The translations under genes were made by a program, and so were the position numbers. The notes beneath the pieces were generated by a model. It was not told the origin of the DNA, searched no databases, and was given only the letters and a program-made list of their open reading frames with translations. This document shows positions 9,059 to 16,970 of a DNA stretch of 64,000 bases, piece by piece. The stretch is from Pontibacter pudoricolor (GTDB lineage: Bacteria; Bacteroidota; Bacteroidia; Cytophagales; Hymenobacteraceae): positions 2,046,001 through 2,110,000 of the forward strand of contig NZ_CP048106.1 of NCBI RefSeq assembly GCF_010092985.1. The letters run 5' to 3'. Positions within the stretch are counted from its first letter, which is position 1. Each line of letters begins with the position of its first letter.

Positions 9059-9304
9059 CCGCAAGTTTAGCGGTAGTGTAACTTGTGGCTACAGTTGGTG
9101 CCAGTTTGTAACTGGCTTTCTGCGCCAGCAGAAAAGTATAGTTTAGCAGTTTATCTTCTTGAGTACGCAGGCTATAGTTCAGGAAAAGTGTAAACTATAG
9201 TTTTATAGTTGCAACTATAGTTGAGCTTGCTTTTGCAAAGCAAAGCCAGTTACAAAATGGCTCCATAAGAAACCACAAGTTACGCTACCGCTAAACTTGC
9301 GGCA
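9059..9304. repeat. Long imperfect inverted repeat enclosing AACTATAG motifs
   Basis: A left arm of about 65 bp (9059-9123: CCGCAAGTTTAGCGGTAG, AACTTGTGG, GCCAGTTTGTAACTGGC) is mirrored by a right arm (9236-9304). The space between carries several AACTATAG-type motifs. A single related arm recurs at 35560-35622. The internal mini-hairpin GCCAGTT-TGT-AACTGGC has a TGT loop shared by the CGAGnn-TGT-nnCTCG hairpins elsewhere in the window. The element lies between the convergent ends of yebC and the esterase gene. Confidence 0.8.
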
Positions 9305-9356
9305 TGTATAATAACTTCCAAACTTCCTAAACTCTCTAACTCGCCACTCCCAAACT

Positions 9357-10640
9357 TTAATAGTTCCACGGGTAAAGTTCCGGCTCCTGGGTTCCGCGAG
9401 GTTTCATGTGTAACGGGTGCACAGCATCAGTTTCGTCGAAGTAAAGGAAGGCGTCGTAGCGGTCCGGAATTACAGTGGGCACATAGTTGCCGTAGGCTTC
9501 AAACTTAGCATCGTATACTACACCTATAGCCCTGTGGCCTATCCGGCGCTGTGCTATCTCTTCTATGTGCTTCAGGCCTTTACTCAGGATAAGCTTATTC
9601 TCTTCGTTTATGCTATGCAATATATCTTCCCAGCTTCCGGGTTTTGCAGGAGGAACTTCCATTTTCTGCATGGGCGCTCCCCACGACTTACTGGCAATTA
9701 CATGCCCCTGGTAACTTCCGAAACCTACAAGTTTTACCTGTTCATTACCATATCTTTCGCGGGCAAGCTGGCCTATATTATACATACCATCATCTGTCAT
9801 ATCGGTAGCGCGGGCATCGCCAATGTGGGTGTTGTGCTCCCAAACTATAGCTTTCGAGTCGGGCCCATGCAGTTCCAGTAGCCGGTCTAAGGTTTCCATC
9901 ATGTGTGTGTCGCGCACATTCCACGATTTTGCTCCACCCTGTACCATAGCCCGGTAATATTTTTCAGCATTTACAGCTACTATAGCATTCTGCTGCGTGT
10001 TAAAATCATATTCGCGGTCACCGGTATGCATTGGCGATTTAATAATGCGCTGCAACATACTGATCACTTCATCCTGGCAATCGGTTCGTACAAAAGCTGA
10101 AGCGCGGGCATATTCCTGGGGATCCCGGTTAAAGGGCTCAAAACAATTCATAGCAGAACGTGCCGCTTCCAATGCTTGTCCGTCGTTCTTTTCCAGGTAT
10201 TTTAGCACCTGCTCCAGCGACTCCCACAAACTATAAACATCCAGCCCGTAAAACCCAACTTTCTGTTCCGTAGTGCGGAGGTGGTTCACATCCCGTATCC
10301 ATTCCATCAGGGCTGCTACTTCCCAGTTTGCCCACATCCAGGTTGGCCATCTTCGGAACACCTGTAACACATCGGCAATCTTACTACCGGAATTCTGATA
10401 TCCTTTTACAAAACGGTTGACCGCATAGCTTTCGGGCCAGTCTCCTTCCACAGCTATAAACTGGAAACCTTTTTCCTGGATCAGCCTTTTGGAAATGGCA
10501 GTGCGCCAGGTATAGTATTCAGAAGTGCCATGCGATGCTTCGCCTAACATCACGATGCGGGCGCTCCCAACTTCTTCAATCAGTTTATCAAGGTCTTTGT
10601 CTTTGGCAAGCGGAATATAAGCGATCTGTTTGTTGTCCAT
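9357..10640 (-). CDS. Erythromycin esterase family protein
   Basis: This 427-residue cytoplasmic protein of the erythromycin esterase superfamily carries the hallmark segments VMLGEASHGTSEYY, AVEGDWPESYAVNRF, FYGLDVYSLWES and WEHNTHIGDARATDM, with conserved Glu and His residues. Known Ere enzymes hydrolyse the macrolide lactone. Most chromosomal members in environmental bacteria are of unknown substrate, and some are related to succinoglycan-biosynthesis-type proteins. Resistance should therefore not be assumed. It stands alone, convergent with yebC. Confidence 0.88.
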   Translation of the reverse strand: MDNKQIAYIPLAKDKDLDKLIEEVGSARIVMLGEASHGTSEYYTWRTAISKRLIQEKGFQFIAVEGDWPESYAVNRFVKGYQNSGSKIADVLQVFRRWPTWMWANWEVAALMEWIRDVNHLRTTEQKVGFYGLDVYSLWESLEQVLKYLEKNDGQALEAARSAMNCFEPFNRDPQEYARASAFVRTDCQDEVISMLQRIIKSPMHTGDREYDFNTQQNAIVAVNAEKYYRAMVQGGAKSWNVRDTHMMETLDRLLELHGPDSKAIVWEHNTHIGDARATDMTDDGMYNIGQLARERYGNEQVKLVGFGSYQGHVIASKSWGAPMQKMEVPPAKPGSWEDILHSINEENKLILSKGLKHIEEIAQRRIGHRAIGVVYDAKFEAYGNYVPTVIPDRYDAFLYFDETDAVHPLHMKPRGTQEPELYPWNY

Positions 10641-10719
10641 AGTCTGGTGGTGTTTGGGGCGTGGCGGTAACTATAAATTTGCTGTATTGTACTAACTTAA
10701 AAGCGTTTATGTTTTAAAA

Positions 10720-10755
10720 AATAAGCCCGCTCTGCCAAAGGGCAAAGCGGGCTCA
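10720..10755 (-). terminator. Terminator of the DUF4197 gene
   Basis: Read on the minus strand, GAGCCCGCTTTGCC-CTTT-GGCAGAGCGGGCTT is followed by ATTTTTT. The imperfect 14-bp stem lies about 30 bp beyond the stop of the 10.8 kb gene. Confidence 0.85.
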
Positions 10756-10782
10756 CTAAACTATAGCGGGTATTATTACTGG

Positions 10783-11517
10783 TTACGATTGATTCTCTTT
10801 TGAGAAAACGCGGCGCAGCAGCTCTGTTGTGCGGGCAACAGGGTTTTCACGGATCTTTAATTCTTCGTCGGCAACCAACAGGAACAACCCATCAATTGCT
10901 TTCTGGGTAGCATATTCGTCCAGGTTAGGGTTTACTTTTTGTACCAGAGGAATCTGGTTGTACTGGTTCACCAGGTCTGCATAATATTTGGTAGCATTGG
11001 TTTTTTGTAACGACTGCTGTATAACCGGCTTAAAGGCATTGGTAAGCTGCGTTGAGGTGGTTCGCTTCAGGTATTGGGTAGCAGCATCCTTATCGCCTTT
11101 CAGAATTCCCCAGGCGTCCTGTATGGTCATTTGCTTAATGGCACTCACGAAAATTGGCACAGCACTTTTAGCAGCATCTTCAGCGCCGCGGTTCAGGGTC
11201 AGTACAAAACGGTCTACTTCGCTGCCAAGGCCAATTTTACGCAAGGTGTTCTCAACACGCTGCACTTCCGGCGGAAAAGGAATGCGGATCAGTGAGTTTT
11301 TATAGTAGCCATCGGTCTGGGAAGCTTTTCCGGCCCCGTTCTTAATACCTACTTCCAGTGCCTGTCGCAAGCCAGATGCAACCTCTGATTGGGTTACAGG
11401 CGCACCAGTGGTTGTGCCGGCTAAAACGTCGTCAACGGTTTGCTGCACCTGTGCGGCGGTACATGCGCTGGCACCTATGGCCAATGCAATAAAAGAAGTG
11501 TAAAGTAATTTTTTCAT
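10783..11517 (-). CDS. DUF4197 lipoprotein
   Basis: The 244-residue protein starts with a lipoprotein signal peptide whose lipobox ends in GASAC, predicting a lipid-anchored periplasmic or outer-membrane protein. The rest matches the DUF4197 family: VASGLRQALEVGIKNGAGKAS, then IRIPFPPEVQRVENTLRKIG and a mainly helical C-terminal half (DEYATQKAIDGLF). The function of this family is not established. It is a single gene with a clear terminator. Confidence 0.88.
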   Translation of the reverse strand: MKKLLYTSFIALAIGASACTAAQVQQTVDDVLAGTTTGAPVTQSEVASGLRQALEVGIKNGAGKASQTDGYYKNSLIRIPFPPEVQRVENTLRKIGLGSEVDRFVLTLNRGAEDAAKSAVPIFVSAIKQMTIQDAWGILKGDKDAATQYLKRTTSTQLTNAFKPVIQQSLQKTNATKYYADLVNQYNQIPLVQKVNPNLDEYATQKAIDGLFLLVADEELKIRENPVARTTELLRRVFSKENQS

Positions 11518-11748
11518 ATCGTTATAACATCTTTAACTTAGAGCGTGTTTAAAGTTCGCTTTTGCAAGCGGAAATTGAATAGAAAAGGTTCTGATGAAAT
11601 GTTTTCTGAGCCGCATAGCAGCGCTACGTGGCGATAAAAAGATAAAGTCAGGTTCTTTTATAGACAATTTACAGTGCAAAGTATGCATTTTAATCATTCT
11701 ATTTAACGTGGTTTTAAAACCCGACGCACAAATCAGACCAAAAAAACT

Positions 11749-13008
11749 ATGGAAGCGGTAAACGCAGAGATCATCACCATCGGCGACGAAATATTATACG
11801 GCCAAATAGTGGATACCAATTCTGCCTGGATGGGTACGGAACTCACGAAGTTAGGTATAAAAGTTAAGCAGATTACCTCTATTTCGGATAATGCAGAGCA
11901 TATAATAGCAGCGTTGGATGATGCCAGAACCCGCGCCGATATTATTCTGATTACAGGCGGATTAGGACCGACCAAAGACGACCTGACAAAGGATGTACTG
12001 ACGGCCTACTTCCATACAACACTTAAACTGCACGAACCATCGCTGGCCGATATTGCAGCTATTTTTGAAAAGCGGGGCATTGAAGTAACCGAACTGAACC
12101 GGCAGCAGGCTTTTTTACCGGAAAGCTGCATCCCGGTACGCAATGCGCTGGGCACCGCGCCGGGCATGTGGTTTGAGCAGGACGGGAAAGTATACGTATC
12201 GATGCCGGGTGTACCGTTTGAGATGAAGCGCATGATGACCGATATTGTGCTGCCAAAACTAAAAGCCCATTTCAGAACGCCGGAGATCATCCATAAAGTA
12301 ATACAAACTATAGGCATCGCCGAATCTATGCTTGCCGACAGGCTGGAGGCATGGGAACTGGCTTTGCCGCCACATATAAAACTGGCGTACCTGCCTTACC
12401 TGGCCGGCGTGCGCCTGCGCCTGACCGGAGCCGGAGATGATGCAACTATACTGGAGCAGGAACTACAGTCAGAAGTGGAGAAACTTTCCCAGATCATCCC
12501 GAAGTATATTTTTGCTTATGGCGAAGTGAGCCTGGAAGAAGCCGTCGGGAATTTGCTGAAGGCGCAGAACCTGACTATAGCTACCGCCGAAAGCTGCACC
12601 GGCGGCTACCTGGCACATAAATTCACCAGCATACCCGGCAGCTCGGCTTATTTTATGGGAAGTATAGTTGCTTACCATAACGATGTAAAAATACGCGAAC
12701 TGTATGTAAATCCTGAAACCCTGCAGCAGCATGGTGCCGTAAGTGAAGCCACTGTGCGGGAGATGGCCGAAAATGTGCGGAAAAAACTAAACACAACTAT
12801 AGGTGTGGCAACAAGCGGTATAGCAGGCCCTGATGGCGGAACTGCTGACAAACCCGTAGGTACGATCTGGATAGCGTATGCAGACGAACATAAAACCATA
12901 GCAAAGCAACTGAACTATAATAAAAACCGCCTGCTCAACATCGAATATACAGCTCTGGTTGCTTTAAACCTTATCCGGCAAAGTTTGGCGACAACCGTTG
13001 ATGAATAG
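11749..13008 (+). CDS. cinA: CinA-family protein (NMN deamidase / ADP-ribose pyrophosphatase-like)
   Basis: The 419 residues hold two CinA domains. The N-terminal MoaB/molybdopterin-binding-like domain is marked by AEIITIGDEILYGQIVDTNS and LITGGLGPTKDDLTKD. The C-terminal CinA domain (about 260-415) is marked by TIATAESCTGGYLA and TSGIAGPDGGTADKPVGTIW. In other bacteria the C-terminal domain deamidates nicotinamide mononucleotide in pyridine nucleotide salvage, and the N-terminal domain can act on ADP-ribose. Both halves look intact. It stands alone, 150 bp upstream of the E2 gene. Confidence 0.93.
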   Translation: MEAVNAEIITIGDEILYGQIVDTNSAWMGTELTKLGIKVKQITSISDNAEHIIAALDDARTRADIILITGGLGPTKDDLTKDVLTAYFHTTLKLHEPSLADIAAIFEKRGIEVTELNRQQAFLPESCIPVRNALGTAPGMWFEQDGKVYVSMPGVPFEMKRMMTDIVLPKLKAHFRTPEIIHKVIQTIGIAESMLADRLEAWELALPPHIKLAYLPYLAGVRLRLTGAGDDATILEQELQSEVEKLSQIIPKYIFAYGEVSLEEAVGNLLKAQNLTIATAESCTGGYLAHKFTSIPGSSAYFMGSIVAYHNDVKIRELYVNPETLQQHGAVSEATVREMAENVRKKLNTTIGVATSGIAGPDGGTADKPVGTIWIAYADEHKTIAKQLNYNKNRLLNIEYTALVALNLIRQSLATTVDE

Positions 13009-13159
13009 GCTAAAATCCTTAACTTTGTTTCAAAATTAGACATGTAGTATATAGATGTTAGATAATAGACTCTTGGATAAGTAATGTTGTTCAGGGTCTT
13101 TAATTCAGTTTTAAATCTATTATCTGCTACCTGATATCATAGAAAATCAACTATAAAAT

Positions 13160-14515
13160 ATGGCACTTGTAGAAATGGTTATGCCCAAAATGGGCGAGAG
13201 TATCATGGAAGGTACCGTTCTGAAATGGCTCAAAAACGTGGGTGATACCATAGAGCAGGATGAATCGGTGCTGGAAGTTGCTACTGATAAAGTAGATACA
13301 GAAGTACCTGCTATTCAGGGTGGTATTCTTAAAGAAATACTGGTACAGGAAGGCGACGTAGTAGCTGTTGGCGCGCCTATCGCAATTATTTCTACAGATG
13401 GCGAAGACACTACCGCTCCTGCTGCACCAGCTGCTGCTGAGGCTCCGGCTGCAGCTCCTCAAACCGCTCCTGCACAAGAAGCTGCTGCTACCACTGGCTC
13501 TTCGGTTGCTAAACTGGATCAGCCTGCTTCCGGTCGTTTCTACTCTCCGCTGGTACTGAACATTGCCCGCGAGGAAGGCATTTCGATGCAGGAACTGGAA
13601 TATGTGCCAGGCACAGGCAAAGAAGGCCGTGTGTCTAAAAAAGATATCATGGCTTACCTGGAGAGCCGCACTAATGCACCGGCACAAGCTGCTGCTCCAC
13701 AGGCGCAACCGCAAACACAGGTACAGGCTCCGGCCGCTGCATCAGCTCCTGCTGCTCAGCCACAAGCTACTGCTCCGCAGGTTAAACCGGCTGCATCGTA
13801 TGGCGGTAATGTCGAGATGATCGAAATGGACCGCATGCGCAAGATGATTGCGGACCGCATGGTTGACAGCAAGCGCATTTCGCCACACGTTACGTCGTTT
13901 GTAGAAGCCGATGTAACCAACATCGTGAACTGGAGAAACAAGTGGAAAGATGTATATAAGAAGCGCGAAGGCGAGAACTTAACCTTCACTCCTATCTTCA
14001 TTGACGCAATTGCGAAAGCGATCAAAGACTTCCCGATGATCAACGTATCGGTAGATGGTGGCACAATTATCCGTCACAAAGACATTAACATTGGTATGGC
14101 TGTAGCGTTGCCAAGTGGCAACCTGATCGTTCCGAACATCAAGAACGCCGACCAGCTGAACCTGAACGGGCTGACAAAGAAAGTAAATGACCTTGCAAAC
14201 CGCGGACGTATAAACAAGCTGACGCCGGATGACCTGGCGGGTGGTACTTATACGGTTTCGAACGTAGGTTCATTTGGCAACGTAATGGGTACGCCTATCA
14301 TTATGCAGCCGCAGGTAGCTATTATGGCCGTTGGTGCTATTAAAAAGAAGCCGGCAGTTATCGAAACTCCGGAAGGTGACTTGATCGGTATCCGTCACTT
14401 CATGTTCCTGTCGCACTCCTACGACCACCGCGTGGTGGATGGCTCGCTGGGTGGCATGTTCGTTCGCAGAGTAGCGGATTACCTGGAGCAGTTCGATGTA
14501 AACCAGACGATCTAA
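13160..14515 (+). CDS. Dihydrolipoamide acyltransferase (E2) of a 2-oxoacid dehydrogenase complex
   Basis: The 451-residue E2 subunit has an N-terminal lipoyl domain with lipoylated K44 in EVATDKVDTEVP. An Ala/Pro/Gln-rich linker (about 85-120) leads to a peripheral-subunit-binding domain (FYSPLVLNIAREEGIS..EGRVSKKDIMAYL), then a second Ala/Pro/Gln linker. The catalytic domain has the active-site motif SHSYDHRVVDGSLGG near the end. E1 and E3 genes are not adjacent, so pyruvate, branched-chain and 2-oxoglutarate cannot be told apart from context. The single lipoyl domain is compatible with a branched-chain or pyruvate type. The gene contains none of the CTATAG palindromes so common around it. 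Confidence 0.93.
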   Translation: MALVEMVMPKMGESIMEGTVLKWLKNVGDTIEQDESVLEVATDKVDTEVPAIQGGILKEILVQEGDVVAVGAPIAIISTDGEDTTAPAAPAAAEAPAAAPQTAPAQEAAATTGSSVAKLDQPASGRFYSPLVLNIAREEGISMQELEYVPGTGKEGRVSKKDIMAYLESRTNAPAQAAAPQAQPQTQVQAPAAASAPAAQPQATAPQVKPAASYGGNVEMIEMDRMRKMIADRMVDSKRISPHVTSFVEADVTNIVNWRNKWKDVYKKREGENLTFTPIFIDAIAKAIKDFPMINVSVDGGTIIRHKDINIGMAVALPSGNLIVPNIKNADQLNLNGLTKKVNDLANRGRINKLTPDDLAGGTYTVSNVGSFGNVMGTPIIMQPQVAIMAVGAIKKKPAVIETPEGDLIGIRHFMFLSHSYDHRVVDGSLGGMFVRRVADYLEQFDVNQTI

Positions 14516-14534
14516 GTATACGATTTGATAACTA

Positions 14535-14576
14535 TAAGGAGCCTGCTGCAGCAATGTGGCAGGCTTTCTTTTTGGT
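14535..14576 (+). terminator. Terminator of the E2 gene
   Basis: AGCCTGC..GCAGGCT with a 12-nt loop, followed by TTCTTTTT, about 20 bp after the stop. Confidence 0.75.
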
Positions 14577-14666
14577 TATAGTTTTAGACATATCTTTTTA
14601 TTAATATTAAAAGTATAAACTGTGGCTGCTGTAACTATAGCATCTACATAAACCAACTACAGAACT

Positions 14667-15182
14667 ATGAGAAATATATTACCCTGGATATTAGCTGCCA
14701 TTTTCCTGTTTGCAGCTATCTACTTTTACTGGCAGAAGAACGAAGCTGAGAGCCGAATGGCTATAGCAGACCGGCAGGTAGAAAAGATTGACAGTGAACT
14801 TGAACAACAAACCGAAACGGCAGACTCTCTGGAAGAAATGGTGCTTCCGCCGGACACGATGGAACTGGTGCCTCCGGGCGGCGCTTCTTTTGTTGATGAA
14901 CTGGGCACCCTAAGCCAAAGTGATATTCAGAAACTACAGCGCAAAGGACTAAAATCTCCGGAAACAGACCTGATGAACGACCTGAACCGCAAGCAAAGCC
15001 AGCTCATACCTGAAAAAGGTACAATGGGCGGCACCATGACCATCCGCGACAGCCGCATTCTGAACGACCGCTACGCACTTGCTTACTATGAAGACGGCCA
15101 CAACGGCGGCTATATGCTGCTGAAGTACACAGTGAATAACGGAACTATAAACTGGACCGTGGTGGATAGTTCTAAACTATAG
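14667..15182 (+). CDS. Membrane-anchored protein of unknown function
   Basis: The 171-residue protein has one N-terminal transmembrane helix (about residues 4-22, ILPWILAAIFLFAAIYFYW). A Glu/Gln-rich segment likely to form a short coiled coil follows (ESRMAIADRQVEKIDSELEQ), then a soluble C-terminal domain with alternating Tyr and Gly residues. I do not recognise a family. The topology predicts an inner-membrane anchor with the C-terminal domain in the periplasm. It is followed within 50 bp by another small exported protein and the two may be cotranscribed. Confidence 0.65.
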   Translation: MRNILPWILAAIFLFAAIYFYWQKNEAESRMAIADRQVEKIDSELEQQTETADSLEEMVLPPDTMELVPPGGASFVDELGTLSQSDIQKLQRKGLKSPETDLMNDLNRKQSQLIPEKGTMGGTMTIRDSRILNDRYALAYYEDGHNGGYMLLKYTVNNGTINWTVVDSSKL

Positions 15183-15231
15183 TTCAGCACGATTATTGGA
15201 AGAGGAAGTATAAACTATAGAACCGTTGCCC

Positions 15232-15825
15232 ATGCTGCTCATTCAAACTATACTTCCTTTTCTTTTGCTGCTACAAGCCCACGTTGGCACCTTTACTTTA
15301 AGGCAGGATCTGGAGAAGGATCTGGCAAAACTTGCCGGCACATCTGTCTTCATCAGCGATAATACTTCCGCTTCGCCATCTGTTCAAACTATAGTTGATG
15401 ACCTGCAGTTGTTTGGTGTGGCAGCAACTATAGATCTGAGTAACATTAAGTATAGCCAGAGCTCACAAGGTAACCATACAATTCATGTATGGGCGTTCAA
15501 GGAGGGTGATATCACATCGCTTTACCAGATCGAAACAACTATAGCCTTAGATACTGTCGTGACGCAACGCTACCTTGAAAACCGTGCTCCTACGCAGCAT
15601 CGAATACAAAACAGGTTTACCTTCCATACTTATGCCGTATCAACATCCGCCCATCCGCTCCGTTTTTACTATATGACCGAAGCTGAACAGGGTCTGTTAG
15701 AGTACAGAATAGGCAATCGCCAGGTGCTGGTAAATTACCCTGCCAAGAAGGAAGGCTTAAGTGATATACTCCCGAAAATTCAGGATCAGGTAAGTCTGGT
15801 TTTGAGTAACCTGGTAAAAAAATAA
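15232..15825 (+). CDS. Predicted exported protein of unknown function
   Basis: A 197-residue protein begins with a hydrophobic stretch (LLIQTILPFLLLLQA) that looks like a signal peptide. The mature part is beta-rich with no family I can name. I prefer the ATG at 15232 over the in-frame TTG two codons upstream. AACTATAG-type motifs occur at least three times in the frame, encoding Thr-Ile/Val-type peptides, which is dense for a gene of this size. The product is probably periplasmic. Confidence 0.6.
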   Translation: MLLIQTILPFLLLLQAHVGTFTLRQDLEKDLAKLAGTSVFISDNTSASPSVQTIVDDLQLFGVAATIDLSNIKYSQSSQGNHTIHVWAFKEGDITSLYQIETTIALDTVVTQRYLENRAPTQHRIQNRFTFHTYAVSTSAHPLRFYYMTEAEQGLLEYRIGNRQVLVNYPAKKEGLSDILPKIQDQVSLVLSNLVKK

Positions 15826-15982
15826 GGTCAGGAATCCCGGGTTTAGGGTTAGTGTTCACACCTCTCTCCCGGGAAGTATTTCTTTGGTCTTATTGTTAGC
15901 GTTGATCCAACCACCCCAGCTCCTTCTGAGAGACCTTCGATATCGCTTCCTGGTAGTTTACGGCCCGGAGATTTATGTCTTT

Positions 15983-16065
15983 GCTATAGTTGTGGTTTTA
16001 CCCCTTACCAGCGTTCCACTTTTACCCAGGGCCCCTACCCCCAAAACAGGGGAAGGAGCTTTTGG
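15983..16065. repeat. About 80-bp repeat unit, first copy
   Basis: It starts CTATAGTTGTGGTTTTACC and ends GGGGAAGGAGCTTTTGG. It contains GGGCCCCTACCCC and is followed closely by another CTATAGTT. A near-identical unit lies at 16246-16326. It is part of a 1.1-kb gene-free stretch between 15.83 and 16.97 kb filled almost entirely with repeats. Confidence 0.75.
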
Positions 16066-16101
16066 ACTGTCGCTATAGTTCTATAATCTATGATGCTGGC
16101 G

Positions 16102-16151
16102 CGAGCGTTCCCGCTCGTGACTAACTATGGCGTTGAGTCTCCTGACTCAAC
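16102..16151. repeat. Two adjacent small hairpins (loops TTCC and TCCT)
   Basis: CGAGCG-TTCC-CGCTCG (16102-16117) is preceded by ATGCTGGCG, as in the hairpin at 53574. GTTGAGTC-TCCT-GACTCAAC (16132-16151) then follows. The second is repeated in inverse sense, with an AGGA loop, at 31944-31957, together with the flanking GGCCCGGCAGGGACAGG. Confidence 0.75.
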
Positions 16152-16245
16152 TGGCCCGGCAGGGACAGGCATTGTCTGAACCGGGATTAAGTGAGATTTA
16201 AAGGATTTCTGGCATTGGGCTACTGCTTTAGTTGGAGTTATAGTT

Positions 16246-16326
16246 CTATAGTTGTGGTTTTACCCCTTCCCAGCCTTCCCCTTTTATCGAGGGCCCCTAC
16301 CCCAGAACAGGGGAAGGAGCTTTTGG
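16246..16326. repeat. About 80-bp repeat unit, second copy
   Basis: Same unit as 15983-16065, again opening with CTATAGTTGTGGTTTTACC and again followed by ACTATAGTT a few bases later. Confidence 0.75.
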
Positions 16327-16353
16327 CATTTACTATAGTTGAGGTTACTGTTT

Positions 16354-16418
16354 TATAGTTACTGCTTTAACCCACCCCTGCCCCTCCCAGGAGGGGAATT
16401 GCGGCTGTTGCTATAGTT
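16354..16418. repeat. CCCCTCCC/GGGAGGGG-type hairpin module between two TATAGTT motifs
   Basis: The inverse form of the module at 3828-3892. TATAGTT leads into AACCCACCCCTGCCCCTCCC, then AGGAGGGGAATT and CTATAGTT. The other copies at 48.3 and 62.35 kb show the same layout. Confidence 0.7.
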
Positions 16419-16435
16419 GGTTTGATAGTTCTATA

Positions 16436-16732
16436 GTTACAGACCAGGATCGGACAGGTCGCGACCTGTCCCTACGGAACTACTACCACGATAAGGCGAT
16501 GCAACTATAGCTGTTCAACTAAAGACGAACTATAGCTATCGAACTGATCACAGTCTTTGGGTTGAGCGCCTTTGCTTTGTTGCGGTGCCGCCAGGCAACA
16601 CGAGGAATGAGGGTAGCAAGAAAGCAGCAGCGCGATGCCCTTATCGAGGGCCCTTACCCCCAAGACGGGGCCTCCCGGCCGTGAGGGCACCAAAGCCAAC
16701 TATGATAACTATAGGTAAATAGAGCTCCCAGG
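16436..16732 (-). repeat. Composite intergenic repeat, copy B (inverted)
   Basis: Inverted copy of the element at 3437-3735 and 62028-62325. The GGACAGG..CCTGTCC hairpin comes first, then the GC-rich core (16530-16698), then AGAGCTCCCAGG. An open frame of 64 codons on the minus strand encodes a Pro/Gly-rich peptide resembling the one in copy C. Copy A is out of frame, so I treat this as a non-coding repeat. Confidence 0.85.
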
Positions 16733-16911
16733 ATTAGAAGCAACTATAGAAGAAAAGGCTTGGTTCAAGTTGCAACTATAACCAACTATATAACCCAGAT
16801 TTCTCCTGACGTCGAAATGACAAAAGCAGAACTATAGGACGTATAAAATCCTTCACAGCTGCGCTGGCTCTCTTCGACTCGCGTCTCAAGAATGCTCGAA
16901 ATGACAAATAA

Positions 16912-16948
16912 AAAAACAGCGGCCACTATCCTGGGAAAGCGGCCGCTG
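16912..16948 (-). terminator. Terminator of valS
   Basis: On the minus strand ACAGCGGCCGC..GTGGCCGCTGT is followed by TTTTTTTATTT, 20-50 bp beyond the valS stop. Confidence 0.85.
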
Positions 16949-16970
16949 TTGTTAGAATATAAGCTATAGT

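Noticed and set aside
9357-10640. Macrolide resistance gene
   Set aside because: The erythromycin esterase fold is clear, but chromosomal members are often not resistance enzymes and no mobile context is present.
16505-16699. Small Pro/Gly-rich open frame in composite repeat copy B (and its relative at 62068-62250)
   Set aside because: The same region in copy A has a frame break, and the DNA is dominated by hairpins. The peptide similarity follows from DNA similarity.
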